Source: Bacteroidetes bacterium GWF2_49_14 (lineage in GTDB: Bacteria; Bacteroidota; Bacteroidia; Bacteroidales; UBA12481). From it: a stretch of 32,659 nt of DNA. The stretch's first letter is position 1; every line of letters begins with the position of its first letter. Shown in pieces: positions 1 to 8,339 of the stretch. Where the stretch lies: contig MEOR01000114.1 in the NCBI GenBank assembly GCA_001769295.1, positions 1,753 through 34,411 on the forward strand, written 5' to 3'. Under the pieces are notes generated by a model. That model did no database searches and was not told where the DNA came from. It worked only from the letters and a program-made list of their open reading frames with translations. The position numbers and the translations under genes are program-made.

Positions 1-61
1 GCGGCCGACAGCAAGGGGCGGCATGAGGTGGGGATATACGGACGTTGATCCACTTCACCCC

Positions 62-293
62 TCGATCTACCTCACCCCCCGACCCCCTCTCCCGCGCTCC
101 CGTTGGTCGCGGGAGAGGGGGAGACGAGCACCAGCCAGATTCCGCTCAATACGTCGCTTTCCAAAATGTAATAAAGTGGTTTTTATGAACCACCAGACCC
201 CGTTCTGACCACAAACACTGGGAGGAGCTGACTCCCCCTCTCCCGCGACCAACGGGAGCGCGGGAGAGGGGGCCGGGGGGTGAGGTGGATCGA
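62..293. repeat. 60-bp inverted repeat pair, MITE-like or hairpin element
   Basis: Positions 62-121 and 234-293 are reverse complements over 60 bp with two mismatches that I can see (positions 68 and 82 of the left arm). Each arm is itself a hairpin: CCCCCTCTCCCGCG (83-96 and 234-247) pairs perfectly with its complement at 108-121 and 259-272 across an 11-nt loop. The 112-bp centre (122-233) has no convincing gene; a small GTGGTT/AACCAC hairpin sits near 176-193. No target-site duplication is visible at the outer ends. It could be a small non-autonomous mobile element, a pair of dispersed repeats inserted head to head, or a transcription barrier upstream of the operon. Confidence 0.75.
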
Positions 294-323
294 TGTAAAT
301 AAATTACAAAAAATTATAAATAT

Positions 324-347
324 TACAAAATTCGTAATAAATTTGTA
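324..347 (+). promoter_or_regulatory. Palindromic candidate TetR operator overlapping a -7 box
   Basis: A 24-bp imperfect palindrome with outer arms TACAAA (324-329) and TTTGTA (342-347); 18 of 24 positions are symmetric. It contains TAAATTTG (338-345), an exact match to the Bacteroidota -7 consensus TAnnTTTG. It ends 30 bp before the start codon of a TetR-family gene, the usual place for an autoregulatory operator. No clear -33 TTTG was seen. That this gene's own regulator binds here is inference. Confidence 0.5.
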
Positions 348-377
348 GTATCGTAACTATGCAATAACACTGCAACC

Positions 378-995
378 ATGCCTAAAGATCAGGAAATCAA
401 GGAAAACGCCCGGAAACGAAAGATCATCGAAGCGGGAAAAACCCTGTTTTCCAAGTTTGGGTACCGGAAAGTGACCATCGAGGAGATCTGCCGGGCGGCG
501 GGTGTCAGCAAAATGACCTATTACCGGTTCTTTGAAAATAAAATCGACCTGGTTCGCTTCATCCTGACAGAAATGTCGGACGAGGGACGCCAAACTTATC
601 GGGCTATAATGGCTCTTGATGTGCCGTTCGAGGAAAAGGTTCGACGGACGATTAAGATGAAGGAAGAGTCGGCTGCGAAGTTCAGCGATGAACTTCTCCG
701 TGATGTGTATGAGGACCGTGAAGGGGAGCTGGTAACTGTGATTGAGAAAATGACCGTTGACTTCCTCGGCGAGGTTATGGCCGATTACCGGAAAGCCCAG
801 GTGGAAGGTCACATAAGAAAGGACCTGAATCTTAAAATCATCCCGTATTTCCTGAATCAGATCAATAACATGGTGAAAGATCCGGCATTGAACGGAATCT
901 ATCAGGGTAATATGAAAGCCATCATGAAGGAACTGACCAACCTGTTCTTTTACGGGATCATGGAATCAGAGGGGAGAAAAAGCGATGAAAAGTAA
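378..995 (+). CDS. TetR/AcrR-family transcriptional regulator
   Basis: A 205-residue DNA-binding regulator of normal TetR length. The N-terminal helix-turn-helix spans about residues 12-60, with the family pattern AGKTLFSKFGYRKVTIEEI followed by AAGVSKMTYYRFFENK. The rest should be the helical ligand-binding and dimerisation domain, which has no recognisable subfamily signature. It is the first gene of a six-gene same-strand operon; its last 11 bp overlap the barrel gene that follows, so it is almost certainly co-transcribed with the transporter genes. TetR proteins of this arrangement usually repress their own operon until a small, often lipophilic, ligand binds. The palindrome 30 bp upstream is the candidate operator. 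The ligand cannot be inferred from sequence. Confidence 0.9.
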   Translation: MPKDQEIKENARKRKIIEAGKTLFSKFGYRKVTIEEICRAAGVSKMTYYRFFENKIDLVRFILTEMSDEGRQTYRAIMALDVPFEEKVRRTIKMKEESAAKFSDELLRDVYEDREGELVTVIEKMTVDFLGEVMADYRKAQVEGHIRKDLNLKIIPYFLNQINNMVKDPALNGIYQGNMKAIMKELTNLFFYGIMESEGRKSDEK

Positions 996-2130
996 TCATC
1001 TTCTGTTCTCTCTTATTCTCCTGTCCTGCTGCTCTCTCAGCGGAAAGCCACAGAAGCTCTCGTTCAACGGCCAGCTCTCCGCCTTCCATCTCTCAAAAAT
1101 CGAATCCCCCTGGCAAATGGCCAACAGCCTGCGTTACATCCCGGAACTGAAATTTACAACCCCGATATCAAAAGGCTGGAAGTTCGATGCCGAGGCTTCA
1201 GCCAATGCGGATGCCCGGCTAAATTATATTTACGGTGATACGGTTACCGGTTCTTTTAAACTGAAGCCCTACCGGATCTGGGGCCGTTTTTCATCGGAAC
1301 GGTTTGAACTGCGTGCCGGACTTCAGAAAATCAACTTTGGCAGTGCCACCATGCTACGTCCGCTGATGTGGTTCGATCACATGGATCCCCGGGACCCACT
1401 GCAGCTAACAGATGGCGTTTACGGAATTTTGGGCCGATATTTTTTCCAGAATAATGCCAATATCTGGCTATGGGGAATTCTGCCCGGAAAAACTGCGAAA
1501 GGGTGGGAGATGCTCGTCTCCGACCGGAACATGCCCGAATTCGGCGGACGCCTTCAGCTGCCGGCTGGAAAAGGAGAAATCGCACTATCGGGCCACTTCA
1601 GGAAGATTGGTATTGATCAGACAAGCAGCGTTTTGCCAATCACCATTGAAAGTCCTGTACCGGAATACCGGATCGGAATTGACGGGAAATGGGATATAGG
1701 GCCGGGAATCTGGTTCGAAGGAACGTATACGTATTCGTCATTACCGATCAAAGATCTGACTCACCTCAGGATGCTGACCGCCGGAGTTGATTATACCTTT
1801 GAATTGGGCAATGGACTGACTGCTATGGGGGAGCAGTTTTTCTACCTGTCGGGCCCGGAAATGTTTAAATCGGCCAAAACCCTAACCTTCACGGCCTCTT
1901 CCATAACGTATCCGCTGAACCTGACCCATTCAGTTTCAGCAATGATTTTTTACAACTGGACCCAACAGGATTGGTACCGGTTCATCAACTGGAGAATGAG
2001 CTTTAGCAATATAAGCCTATACCTGATGGCTTTCTGGAATCCGGATCAGTTCGACCTGTATCAGAATACCGGGAATTCAAACCTGATGGGAGGCAAGGGA
2101 ATACAACTCATGTTCGTTTGGAATCATTAA
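985..2130 (+). CDS. Outer-membrane beta-barrel protein of ABC/LolA-like operon (DUF1302-like)
   Basis: A 381-residue exported protein with an N-terminal hydrophobic signal (about residues 5-20), followed by alternating amphipathic segments typical of a monomeric barrel. Around residues 108-140 it has ELRAGLQKINFG followed by Pro- and Asp-rich turns. The same arrangement (DLRAGKQISSWG) occurs at residues 116-127 of the barrel at 17934-19307, so I regard the two as distant relatives of the DUF1302 type. The signal peptide contains LLSCC, which could be read as a lipobox, but a barrel with signal peptidase I cleavage is more likely. The C-terminus ends in WNH rather than the usual aromatic residue. 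The gene overlaps tetR by 11 bp and precedes the ATPase by 29 bp. It probably provides the outer-membrane end of the route served by this operon; the cargo is unknown. Confidence 0.75.
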   Translation: MKSNHLLFSLILLSCCSLSGKPQKLSFNGQLSAFHLSKIESPWQMANSLRYIPELKFTTPISKGWKFDAEASANADARLNYIYGDTVTGSFKLKPYRIWGRFSSERFELRAGLQKINFGSATMLRPLMWFDHMDPRDPLQLTDGVYGILGRYFFQNNANIWLWGILPGKTAKGWEMLVSDRNMPEFGGRLQLPAGKGEIALSGHFRKIGIDQTSSVLPITIESPVPEYRIGIDGKWDIGPGIWFEGTYTYSSLPIKDLTHLRMLTAGVDYTFELGNGLTAMGEQFFYLSGPEMFKSAKTLTFTASSITYPLNLTHSVSAMIFYNWTQQDWYRFINWRMSFSNISLYLMAFWNPDQFDLYQNTGNSNLMGGKGIQLMFVWNH

Positions 2131-2159
2131 AAAATTCAATATCAAATAGATAAATTGAA

Positions 2160-2864
2160 ATGAAATCAAATCAATCAGTTATCAGTATCCGGAACCTGGT
2201 TAAGACCTTTCCGATGGGAAACCGGGAGTTCACTGCGCTCAACGGAATCAATCTGGAGTTCGCCAGCGGGGAATTCTCGGGCTTCGTGGGGCCCAGCGGA
2301 TCGGGAAAGACCACCCTGCTGAACATTATCGGAACCCTGGATTCGCCAACCGAAGGAGAAGCTATGGTTCTGGATCATTCGGTGAAGCTTCTGACACAGA
2401 AAAAAGCAGCGCTCCTCCGGAGTCAGAAAATCGGGTTTATCTTTCAGACTTTCAATCTGTTACCTGTATATTCCGCAGCAGAAAATGTGGAATTCCCGCT
2501 GCTGCTGCAGAAAATGGGCGGAGAGGCACGCCGAAAGGCTGTTATGGAGGCGCTGGAATGGGTAGGCTTGTCCGACAAGGCTAAATCGCGCCCGGCGCAG
2601 ATGTCGGGAGGGGAGTGCCAGCGGGTTGCCATTGCCAGGGCCATGGTAAAGAAGCCGGAAATCGTGCTGGCCGATGAACCTACCGCTAATCTCGATGCCG
2701 AAAACTCTCATAACATCCTGAAAACCATGGTTAAGCTCAATCAGGAGCTGGGAACAACCTTCCTGTTTGCCACGCATGACGAAAAGGTGATCGGATATCT
2801 TCGCCGGATTATCCGGTTGTATGACGGCAAGGTTGCCTTCGATGAACTGGTCACAAAAATATAG
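2160..2864 (+). CDS. ABC transporter ATP-binding protein, LolD/MacB type
   Basis: A complete 234-residue nucleotide-binding subunit that hydrolyses ATP at the inner face of the cytoplasmic membrane. Visible motifs: Walker A GPSGSGKT (44-51), Q-loop Gln96 in FQTFNLLP, ABC signature SGGEC (149-153), Walker B IVLADEP with catalytic Glu173, and the switch His206 in ATHD. The FQxFNLLP Q-loop and overall length are typical of the LolD/MacB/FtsE group, which power FtsX-fold permeases by mechanotransmission and do not import solutes. It lies 12 bp before the first of two FtsX-type permeases, so it most likely forms a LolCDE-like heterotetramer with them. The substrate is not determined. Neighbouring barrel and LolA-like genes point to extraction of a lipid or lipoprotein. 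Confidence 0.93.
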   Translation: MKSNQSVISIRNLVKTFPMGNREFTALNGINLEFASGEFSGFVGPSGSGKTTLLNIIGTLDSPTEGEAMVLDHSVKLLTQKKAALLRSQKIGFIFQTFNLLPVYSAAENVEFPLLLQKMGGEARRKAVMEALEWVGLSDKAKSRPAQMSGGECQRVAIARAMVKKPEIVLADEPTANLDAENSHNILKTMVKLNQELGTTFLFATHDEKVIGYLRRIIRLYDGKVAFDELVTKI

Positions 2865-2876
2865 GGGGATCCAGTC

Positions 2877-4049
2877 ATGCTAACCCTAAAACTCGCTTTA
2901 CGAAACCTGCTGGGTGCCGGACTCCGCACCTGGCTCAATGTATTCGTCCTCTCGCTGTCCTATGTCGTAATCATTTATATTCATGGGATGCTCGACGGCT
3001 GGGATGTGCAGGCGAAGTCTGATATGATGCACTGGCAAACCGGTCAGGGACAGCTCTGGCAGAAGAATTACGATCCGCTGGATCCTTTTACCCTGCAGGA
3101 AAGTTTTGCAACGATACCCGGGGAACTGATACCATCGGTTGAATCCGGCGACCTGGCCCCGGTGCTCATTACCATGGCCTCTTTTTATCCTGAAGGCCGG
3201 ATCCAAAGTATTCTTTTAAAGGGGATCAGTGAAAATCAACAGGTTGTGGAGATTCCAACTGCCGCATTCAGTGGTGGCGGGGCAGATATTCCAGCCGTGA
3301 TTGGCAAGCGGATGGCCGAAGCCAACAAAATCACGGTTGGCGACCTCGTAACGGTTCGGTGGAGGGATGCGAATGGAACTTTCGATGCTGCCGATGTCAG
3401 GATTGCTGCCATTTTCAACAGCAACGTTCCCACCATCGATGCCGGCCAGATCTGGATACCCCTGAGAAGGTTGCAGACCATGCTGAGTGCTCCGGGCAAG
3501 GCCACCTATTTCATCAGCAAGAAATCGGAGTTGCTGAACTATTCAGGCAGCGACTGGGTTTCCAAGGATCTTAAGTCGTTAACTGCGGAGATTGACCAGA
3601 TTATCAAGACCAAATCCTTTGGAAGCAGCATTATGTATGTGGTCCTGTTACTCCTGGCTATGCTGGCCATATTTGACACTCAGGTGTTGACCATCTTCCG
3701 CCGTCAGCGTGAGATCGGAACCCAGATTGCCCTCGGGATGACCCGGTGGCAGGTGGTACGGCTCTTTACTGCGGAAGGTGCGATGAATGCCGTGCTGGCC
3801 GCCCTTCTTGCGGCAGTGTATGGAATTCCCTTCCTCGCATCACAGGCTGCCAGCGGCATTGCGATGCCTGCAACAACCGACACCATGGGACTGGCCATTG
3901 CCGATAAAATCTTCCCGGTTTACTCCCTGGGATTGATCGGAGTTACTATTGTTGTTGTGCTTGTCACCTCAACCATAGTAAGTTATATCCCTTCCCGAAG
4001 GATTGCCAAAATGAATCCAACCGAAGCTATAAAAGGTAAAATACAATGA
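2877..4049 (+). CDS. ABC transporter permease, FtsX/LolC-like (first of pair)
   Basis: A 390-residue integral membrane subunit with the four-helix FtsX/MacB topology. TM1 is at about 20-37, followed by a large periplasmic domain (about 40-248), then TM2 at 252-270, TM3 at 302-322 and TM4 at 349-370. The segment after TM2 (FRRQREIGTQIALGMTRWQV, 274-293) is the coupling helix that meets the ATPase, with the ReiG..iAlGmtr pattern typical of the family. The C-terminus ends in a variant of the usual P-x-EAI/L-R tail (NPTEAIKGK). It overlaps the next permease by 4 bp (ATGA), indicating translational coupling and a heterodimer. It is the LolC/E-like partner of the ATPase upstream; whether it handles lipoproteins or another lipid is unknown. 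Confidence 0.88.
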   Translation: MLTLKLALRNLLGAGLRTWLNVFVLSLSYVVIIYIHGMLDGWDVQAKSDMMHWQTGQGQLWQKNYDPLDPFTLQESFATIPGELIPSVESGDLAPVLITMASFYPEGRIQSILLKGISENQQVVEIPTAAFSGGGADIPAVIGKRMAEANKITVGDLVTVRWRDANGTFDAADVRIAAIFNSNVPTIDAGQIWIPLRRLQTMLSAPGKATYFISKKSELLNYSGSDWVSKDLKSLTAEIDQIIKTKSFGSSIMYVVLLLLAMLAIFDTQVLTIFRRQREIGTQIALGMTRWQVVRLFTAEGAMNAVLAALLAAVYGIPFLASQAASGIAMPATTDTMGLAIADKIFPVYSLGLIGVTIVVVLVTSTIVSYIPSRRIAKMNPTEAIKGKIQ

Positions 4050-5314
4050 TACGATTCCTGTTTAAAGGACTGTTGCGCGACCGGCAGCGAAGCCTGCTGC
4101 CCGTAACGGTTGTATTTATCGGCGCCCTGCTGACGGTTTTCCTGCAAAGCTGGATGACCGGAATCCTGGGCGACATGATCGATTTCAACGCCAAGTTCTC
4201 TACCGGGCACGTCAAGGTGATGACGAAATCCTACTGGGACCGTGTTGAGCAGATGCCCAACGACCTGGCTTTAATCAACACTGCTCCCCTGATCGCAGGG
4301 CTGGAAAAGGAATATCCTGATGTAGAGTGGGTTTCGCGAATCCGGTTCGGCGGGCTGATTGATGCTCCTGATTCCTCAGGCGAAACTCGCGCACAGGGTC
4401 CGGCTGCCGGGTGGGGCATCGACCTGCTTTCCCCGAATTCCAGGGAGGCTGAGCGGCTGAATATTCCAAAATCAATGGTACGGGGCCGTATCCCTCAACA
4501 GGCGGGTGAAATTCTTCTCAGCGAGCAGTTTGCACAGAATCTCAAGGTGGGACCCGGAGATGCGGTTACGCTGGTGGGATCCACCATGCTCGGCGGCATG
4601 TCGCTTTACAACTTCACCGTGGCCGGTACCGTTTCCTTTGGCAGCAACGCGATCGACAGGGGGGCGTTCATTGCTGACCTGCAGGATGTGCGGATGGCAC
4701 TGGATATGAATGATGCCGCTGGTGAAATCCTTGGATACTTCCGGACGGGAGTATTTGACAAGGAGCTGGCCTCAGGGATGGTATCGGGTTATATGGCGAA
4801 GGCCGATACTACGGATGAATTCGCGCCCATCATGGTTTCCCTGCGGGATCAGAACGGACTGAGTGCCATGGTTGATTATATGGACTACATGATCGGTATC
4901 GGCATCTTCATTTTTATCATGGCCATGTCAATTGTTTTGTGGAATGCCGGACTGCTGGGCGGACTTCGCCGCTATGGCGAGGTTGGCGTACGACTTGCGA
5001 TGGGAGAATCAAAAGGCCATGTTTACCGTTCCATGCTATGGGAATCGGTCCTGATCGGGACTGCCGGATCGGTAATGGGAACCGCTCTCGGACTGATCCT
5101 GGCATATTGGTTGCAGAAAACCGGCATCGATATATCCGGAATGATGAAGAGCTCTTCCATGATGCTTCCATCTGTTTTCAGGACTGTGGTTACTCCGGCT
5201 ACGTTCTATGTTGGATTTGTGCCCGGACTTTTTGCCACAGTCATTGGGACAGCTCTCGCCGGCATCGGGATATACAAACGGAAAACCGCACAACTATTTA
5301 AAGAACTTCAATAA
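4046..5314 (+). CDS. ABC transporter permease, FtsX/LolE-like (second of pair)
   Basis: A 422-residue FtsX-fold permease that would pair with the preceding one. TM1 is about 17-36, the periplasmic domain runs to about 280, and TM2-TM4 lie near 283-303, 333-354 and 388-410. The coupling region reads LRRYGEVGVRLAMGESKGHV, the same position and pattern as in its partner, so both halves contact the ATPase. The start overlaps the previous stop by 4 bp, and its own stop shares one base with the next start (TAATG at 5312-5316). Such tight coupling suggests stoichiometric synthesis of the complex. The two permeases have low but visible similarity, as LolC and LolE do. Confidence 0.87.
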   Translation: MIRFLFKGLLRDRQRSLLPVTVVFIGALLTVFLQSWMTGILGDMIDFNAKFSTGHVKVMTKSYWDRVEQMPNDLALINTAPLIAGLEKEYPDVEWVSRIRFGGLIDAPDSSGETRAQGPAAGWGIDLLSPNSREAERLNIPKSMVRGRIPQQAGEILLSEQFAQNLKVGPGDAVTLVGSTMLGGMSLYNFTVAGTVSFGSNAIDRGAFIADLQDVRMALDMNDAAGEILGYFRTGVFDKELASGMVSGYMAKADTTDEFAPIMVSLRDQNGLSAMVDYMDYMIGIGIFIFIMAMSIVLWNAGLLGGLRRYGEVGVRLAMGESKGHVYRSMLWESVLIGTAGSVMGTALGLILAYWLQKTGIDISGMMKSSSMMLPSVFRTVVTPATFYVGFVPGLFATVIGTALAGIGIYKRKTAQLFKELQ

Positions 5315-6045
5315 TGCGAAAACTATTGATCGGGATCGCAATGGTGCCGGGTATGCTCCTGGCCCAGAATCCCACAGCCACACAGATACTTGACCAGATC
5401 GATAAGAACATGGCTTCAAAAAGCCGAATTTTCACCGCCACCATGGTCGTTCATGCCGCCCGCGGGGAGCGGGTGATGGAGATGAAAATCTGGTCGGAGG
5501 GGGACAAGCGTTCGTTTACCGAGTACCTCTCACCCGCCCGCGAAAAGGGCACCAAGATGCTTAAGCTCGATGATCAGCTCTGGATGTTTTCCCCGTCGGC
5601 CGACCGGATCATCCAGATATCGGGCCATATGCTGAGACAGTCGGTGATGGGTTCCGACCTCTCATATGAAGACATGATGGATGACCGGAAGCTAACCGAC
5701 GTTTATAATGCCGCGGTCATCGGAACCGAAGATTTCAGCGGCCGTCCCTGCTGGGTGCTTGAACTCAGGGCTAAAGGCGATGATGCCGCCTATTACCAGC
5801 GTAAAATGTGGATCGATACCGAACGCAGTATTCCCCTGAAAGAAGAGTGGTTCGCCAAAGGAGGTAAGTTGCTGAAACAGACTACCCTGAGTGATGTAAA
5901 GAAGATTCAGGGCAGATGGTTTCCCACGAAAGTGACATACAAGGATATGCTTAAAACAGGGGATGGTACTGAGTTTATCATGAATGAGATTCAGTTCGAT
6001 GGAGCCATTCCGGAATCGATGTTCAGCAAGGCGGCGCTGAGATAA
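5314..6045 (+). CDS. LolA-like outer-membrane lipoprotein-sorting protein (PF17131-type), copy 1
   Basis: A 243-residue periplasmic protein with a signal peptide ending near MLLAQ (residues 1-18). The rest fits the LolA/LppX-like fold, an open barrel that shields a lipid moiety during transit between membranes. Key segments are YLSPAREKGTKML (71-83), DQLWMFSPSADR (87-98) and MGSDLSYEDM (112-121); these recur in altered form in the protein encoded at 14376-15158. It is the last gene of the operon, sharing one base with the permease stop. In the classical Lol pathway, LolCDE hands lipoproteins to LolA; LolB is generally not recognised in Bacteroidota. Here the ABC genes and LolA-like gene are linked to a barrel, so I infer delivery of a lipophilic cargo toward the outer membrane. 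Confidence 0.85.
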   Translation: MRKLLIGIAMVPGMLLAQNPTATQILDQIDKNMASKSRIFTATMVVHAARGERVMEMKIWSEGDKRSFTEYLSPAREKGTKMLKLDDQLWMFSPSADRIIQISGHMLRQSVMGSDLSYEDMMDDRKLTDVYNAAVIGTEDFSGRPCWVLELRAKGDDAAYYQRKMWIDTERSIPLKEEWFAKGGKLLKQTTLSDVKKIQGRWFPTKVTYKDMLKTGDGTEFIMNEIQFDGAIPESMFSKAALR

Positions 6046-6052
6046 GATAGTA

Positions 6053-6237
6053 GCCGGTTGCCGGTTGCCAGTTACCAGTTAGGCCAGAACTGTCATCCTG
6101 GCGAAGGCAAGGATCCCATGCCTCGGAGCGTTGTCCTCCCCGCGAAAGCGGGGACCGCGTCCCTTGAAGCGCGGTACGCAATGGAGCCGGTCCCCGCTTT
6201 CGCGGGGATGACAAGTACTCTTGGGTAACCGGCAACC
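6053..6237. repeat. Dispersed intergenic repeat, copy 1 (two GAAA-type hairpins with CCGGTTGCC tails)
   Basis: This fills the gap between convergent genes. The left tail CCGGTTGCCGGTTGCC is followed by CAGTTACCAGTTAGGCC, then a hairpin CCCCGC-GAAA-GCGGGG (6138-6153), then about 38 nt, then CCCCGC-TTTC-GCGGGG (6192-6207) followed by ATGACAAG, and finally an inverted tail GGTAACCGGCAACC. The core matches the repeat at 21761-21886 closely. The hairpins may act as terminators or mRNA 3' stabilisers for the two converging transcripts. Confidence 0.8.
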
Positions 6238-6258
6238 TCCTCTTAACCTTCAACCGTT

Positions 6259-8322
6259 TCACCGGTAATAATAAAACGCCTCAGTAGGTATGGCAACAAA
6301 TTCCTGTCCGCTTTTTTTCCAGAGGAGCGAGAGACTGTTCCCGCCGGTTTTTTCGAAGAATGAAATACGGAGTGTGTGGAGGCCTTTTCCCAGGGCCAGG
6401 GTGGCTTCCCTGGTCGTGGCACCGTGCAGTCCGTCATGATTAATGGCCAGGCTGGAGCCGACATAAAGAAGGCTTCCGTCATCGGAGGAGAGTGCAAAAG
6501 TGTATACCCCATCCTCCGTAATGTTTAGAAAACCCTGATAATCGATTGCGAATTTTTCATCCTTTGACTGGTTTGCCAGGGTGAAATCTGTGGCGATACC
6601 AGTCATCTTTGGTGTCATTCCGTTAAAATCGGGCACTGTGTCCCAATCACCGCTATAGAGGTTATAAAGCAGACCTGGTTTTACCTGGGAAAGCACTCTT
6701 CCGGGTTCCGCGACTACCCGGGTAAAAACGGCGGTTTGTGCGGCCGAAACGGGCTGGCCTTCACGGAAGCAGGCGGCTTGTACCGTTGTAGTTTCGGCTA
6801 AGGAAAAGGGACCGGTATATTTTGGCGAATCCATGACAGGCTCGGATCCATCGAGGGTATAATGGATATCGGACAGTGTTTCATTCTTCGAAATGGTCAC
6901 TTCGGTTTTGTCCGTAAAAATTGCTGCCGGTGCCCCGATTGTGGGAGCATCATAAACTTCGGGTTTTCCCTGAATATCGAGAACAACAACGGAATTAACC
7001 GCATCAGGTGCTGAAGCCGGCAGGTTGAGGAAAATATTGGCTCCTTCCCTCACAATAGTAAGCTCTTCCTGGGAGGCATCTGCAAGCAGGTAAGCCCGGA
7101 TCGGCTTGCTTCCAAGGCCAGGAATCATTAATTTCTGATCAACAGGCCAATCAAACACATGCAGGTACAAACGGGTGCTTTCGGTCATGTTTTTCTGAGT
7201 GCATCGGCCCCATGACAAAGACCTGAAGGGGCTGGCCTGTGTTCCGTAAATCGATTCCCCGTTGGTTTTCATCCAGATTCCGATCTCCCTGAGCCGGTCG
7301 ATGCTCTCCTGAGGGAATACGCCTTCTGATGTGGGCCCGATGTTGAGCAGGTAGTTGCCGCCTTTGGAGGCGATATCGGCCAGCATATGAAGAATTTCCC
7401 TGGTGGATTTGAAGTTCTTGTCGGCCTTGTTGTATCCCCAATGATCATTCATGGTCATGCAGGATTCCCAGTCGATCCCGGGAAGTCCCATGGCAGGAAT
7501 CTCCTGCTCAGGGGTTCCGAAATCCCCTCCGAAAGTCTCGGATTCTGTCAGGCCAGCCATACCGGATCTTCCGGTGGTAACGCGGTTGTTAATAATAATA
7601 TCGGGCTGAAGGCTTCTGACGTATTGATAAAGGTCTTTTCCGTACTCTTCCGTCCAGGTGTTCTCCCACTCGCCGTCGAACCAGAGGACTCCCAGTTTGC
7701 CATATCGGGTTAAAAGTTCTTTCAGCTGTCCTTTCATATAATTTATATAGCGGTTAAAATCAGCTCCTTCAGATGTGCGGGTTTTTTCCCAGGAACGCCT
7801 TGGTAAATAGTCGGGATGATGCCAGTCCATGATGGAATGATAGAAACAGAGTGTTATCCCCTCCTTCTTACAGGCTGTGCTGAGTTCTTTAAGGGCATCC
7901 CGGCCGAAGGGGGTTGCCATGATGTCGAATTCACTGACCCTGGAATTGTACAGGGCGAATCCATCATGATGCTTGGAGGTGATCACTATGTATTTCATGC
8001 CTGCGTCCTTAGCCATCCTGACCCAATCCATCGCATTGAATTTTACCGGATTGAACTGGCTAACGAACTGGTCATACTCTTCGAGGGGAATTTGTGCTGT
8101 TTCGCGGATCCACTCGGCATGATTTTTTGAACCGTTCCATTCGCCGGCCGGCACCGAGTAGAGGCCCCAATGGATGAACATGCCGAAGCGGGCTTCCCGC
8201 CACCATTCCATTCGGGAATCTTTCTGTACTTCAGTTTCTTTAAGAAAATCCACGTTTTTCTTCGGTCCGCAGCCGGCGGATACAAGAAGTGCAAGGGTCG
8301 AAAGGATGATAACGGGTTTCAT
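6259..8322 (-). CDS. GH29 alpha-L-fucosidase lipoprotein with CHB_HEX-type and PA14 domains
   Basis: A 687-residue retaining exo-glycosidase that removes alpha-L-fucose from glycans. The N-terminal lipobox VSAGC gives lipidated Cys18, so it is anchored in the envelope and probably faces outward. The GH29 catalytic domain spans about 35-400; landmarks are HHDGF (118-122), YHS (171-173) and WFDG (214-217), with Asp216 the expected nucleophile. Residues about 470-540 resemble the chitobiase/hexosaminidase C-terminal Ig-like module (IHYTLDGSEPVMDSPKYTGP). Residues about 550-687 form a PA14-like, probably glycan-binding, domain (TFALSSDDGSLLYVG). The acid/base residue was not assigned. It is transcribed alone, divergent from the MFS gene. 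There is no SusC/D pair nearby, so it is not part of a standard polysaccharide-utilisation locus in this window. Confidence 0.92.
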   Translation of the reverse strand: MKPVIILSTLALLVSAGCGPKKNVDFLKETEVQKDSRMEWWREARFGMFIHWGLYSVPAGEWNGSKNHAEWIRETAQIPLEEYDQFVSQFNPVKFNAMDWVRMAKDAGMKYIVITSKHHDGFALYNSRVSEFDIMATPFGRDALKELSTACKKEGITLCFYHSIMDWHHPDYLPRRSWEKTRTSEGADFNRYINYMKGQLKELLTRYGKLGVLWFDGEWENTWTEEYGKDLYQYVRSLQPDIIINNRVTTGRSGMAGLTESETFGGDFGTPEQEIPAMGLPGIDWESCMTMNDHWGYNKADKNFKSTREILHMLADIASKGGNYLLNIGPTSEGVFPQESIDRLREIGIWMKTNGESIYGTQASPFRSLSWGRCTQKNMTESTRLYLHVFDWPVDQKLMIPGLGSKPIRAYLLADASQEELTIVREGANIFLNLPASAPDAVNSVVVLDIQGKPEVYDAPTIGAPAAIFTDKTEVTISKNETLSDIHYTLDGSEPVMDSPKYTGPFSLAETTTVQAACFREGQPVSAAQTAVFTRVVAEPGRVLSQVKPGLLYNLYSGDWDTVPDFNGMTPKMTGIATDFTLANQSKDEKFAIDYQGFLNITEDGVYTFALSSDDGSLLYVGSSLAINHDGLHGATTREATLALGKGLHTLRISFFEKTGGNSLSLLWKKSGQEFVAIPTEAFYYYR

Positions 8323-8339
8323 ATTGATAAGTTTAATAT

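Noticed and set aside
23-252. Two overlapping open frames of about 61 residues near the left edge
   Set aside because: They lie on opposite strands within the inverted repeat, are rich in Arg/Pro from the hairpin sequence, and have no protein-like pattern.
357-812. A 151-residue frame antisense to the TetR gene
   Set aside because: It overlaps a clearly recognised TetR coding region and shows no family features.
999-1047. Lipoprotein reading of the first barrel (LLSCC in the signal)
   Set aside because: The protein has full-length barrel strands, and a lipidated barrel is unlikely; the two Cys are more simply part of the signal core.
2444-2777. Minus-strand frames within the ABC ATPase gene
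   Set aside because: They are shadows of the ATPase reading frame, which has all conserved motifs.
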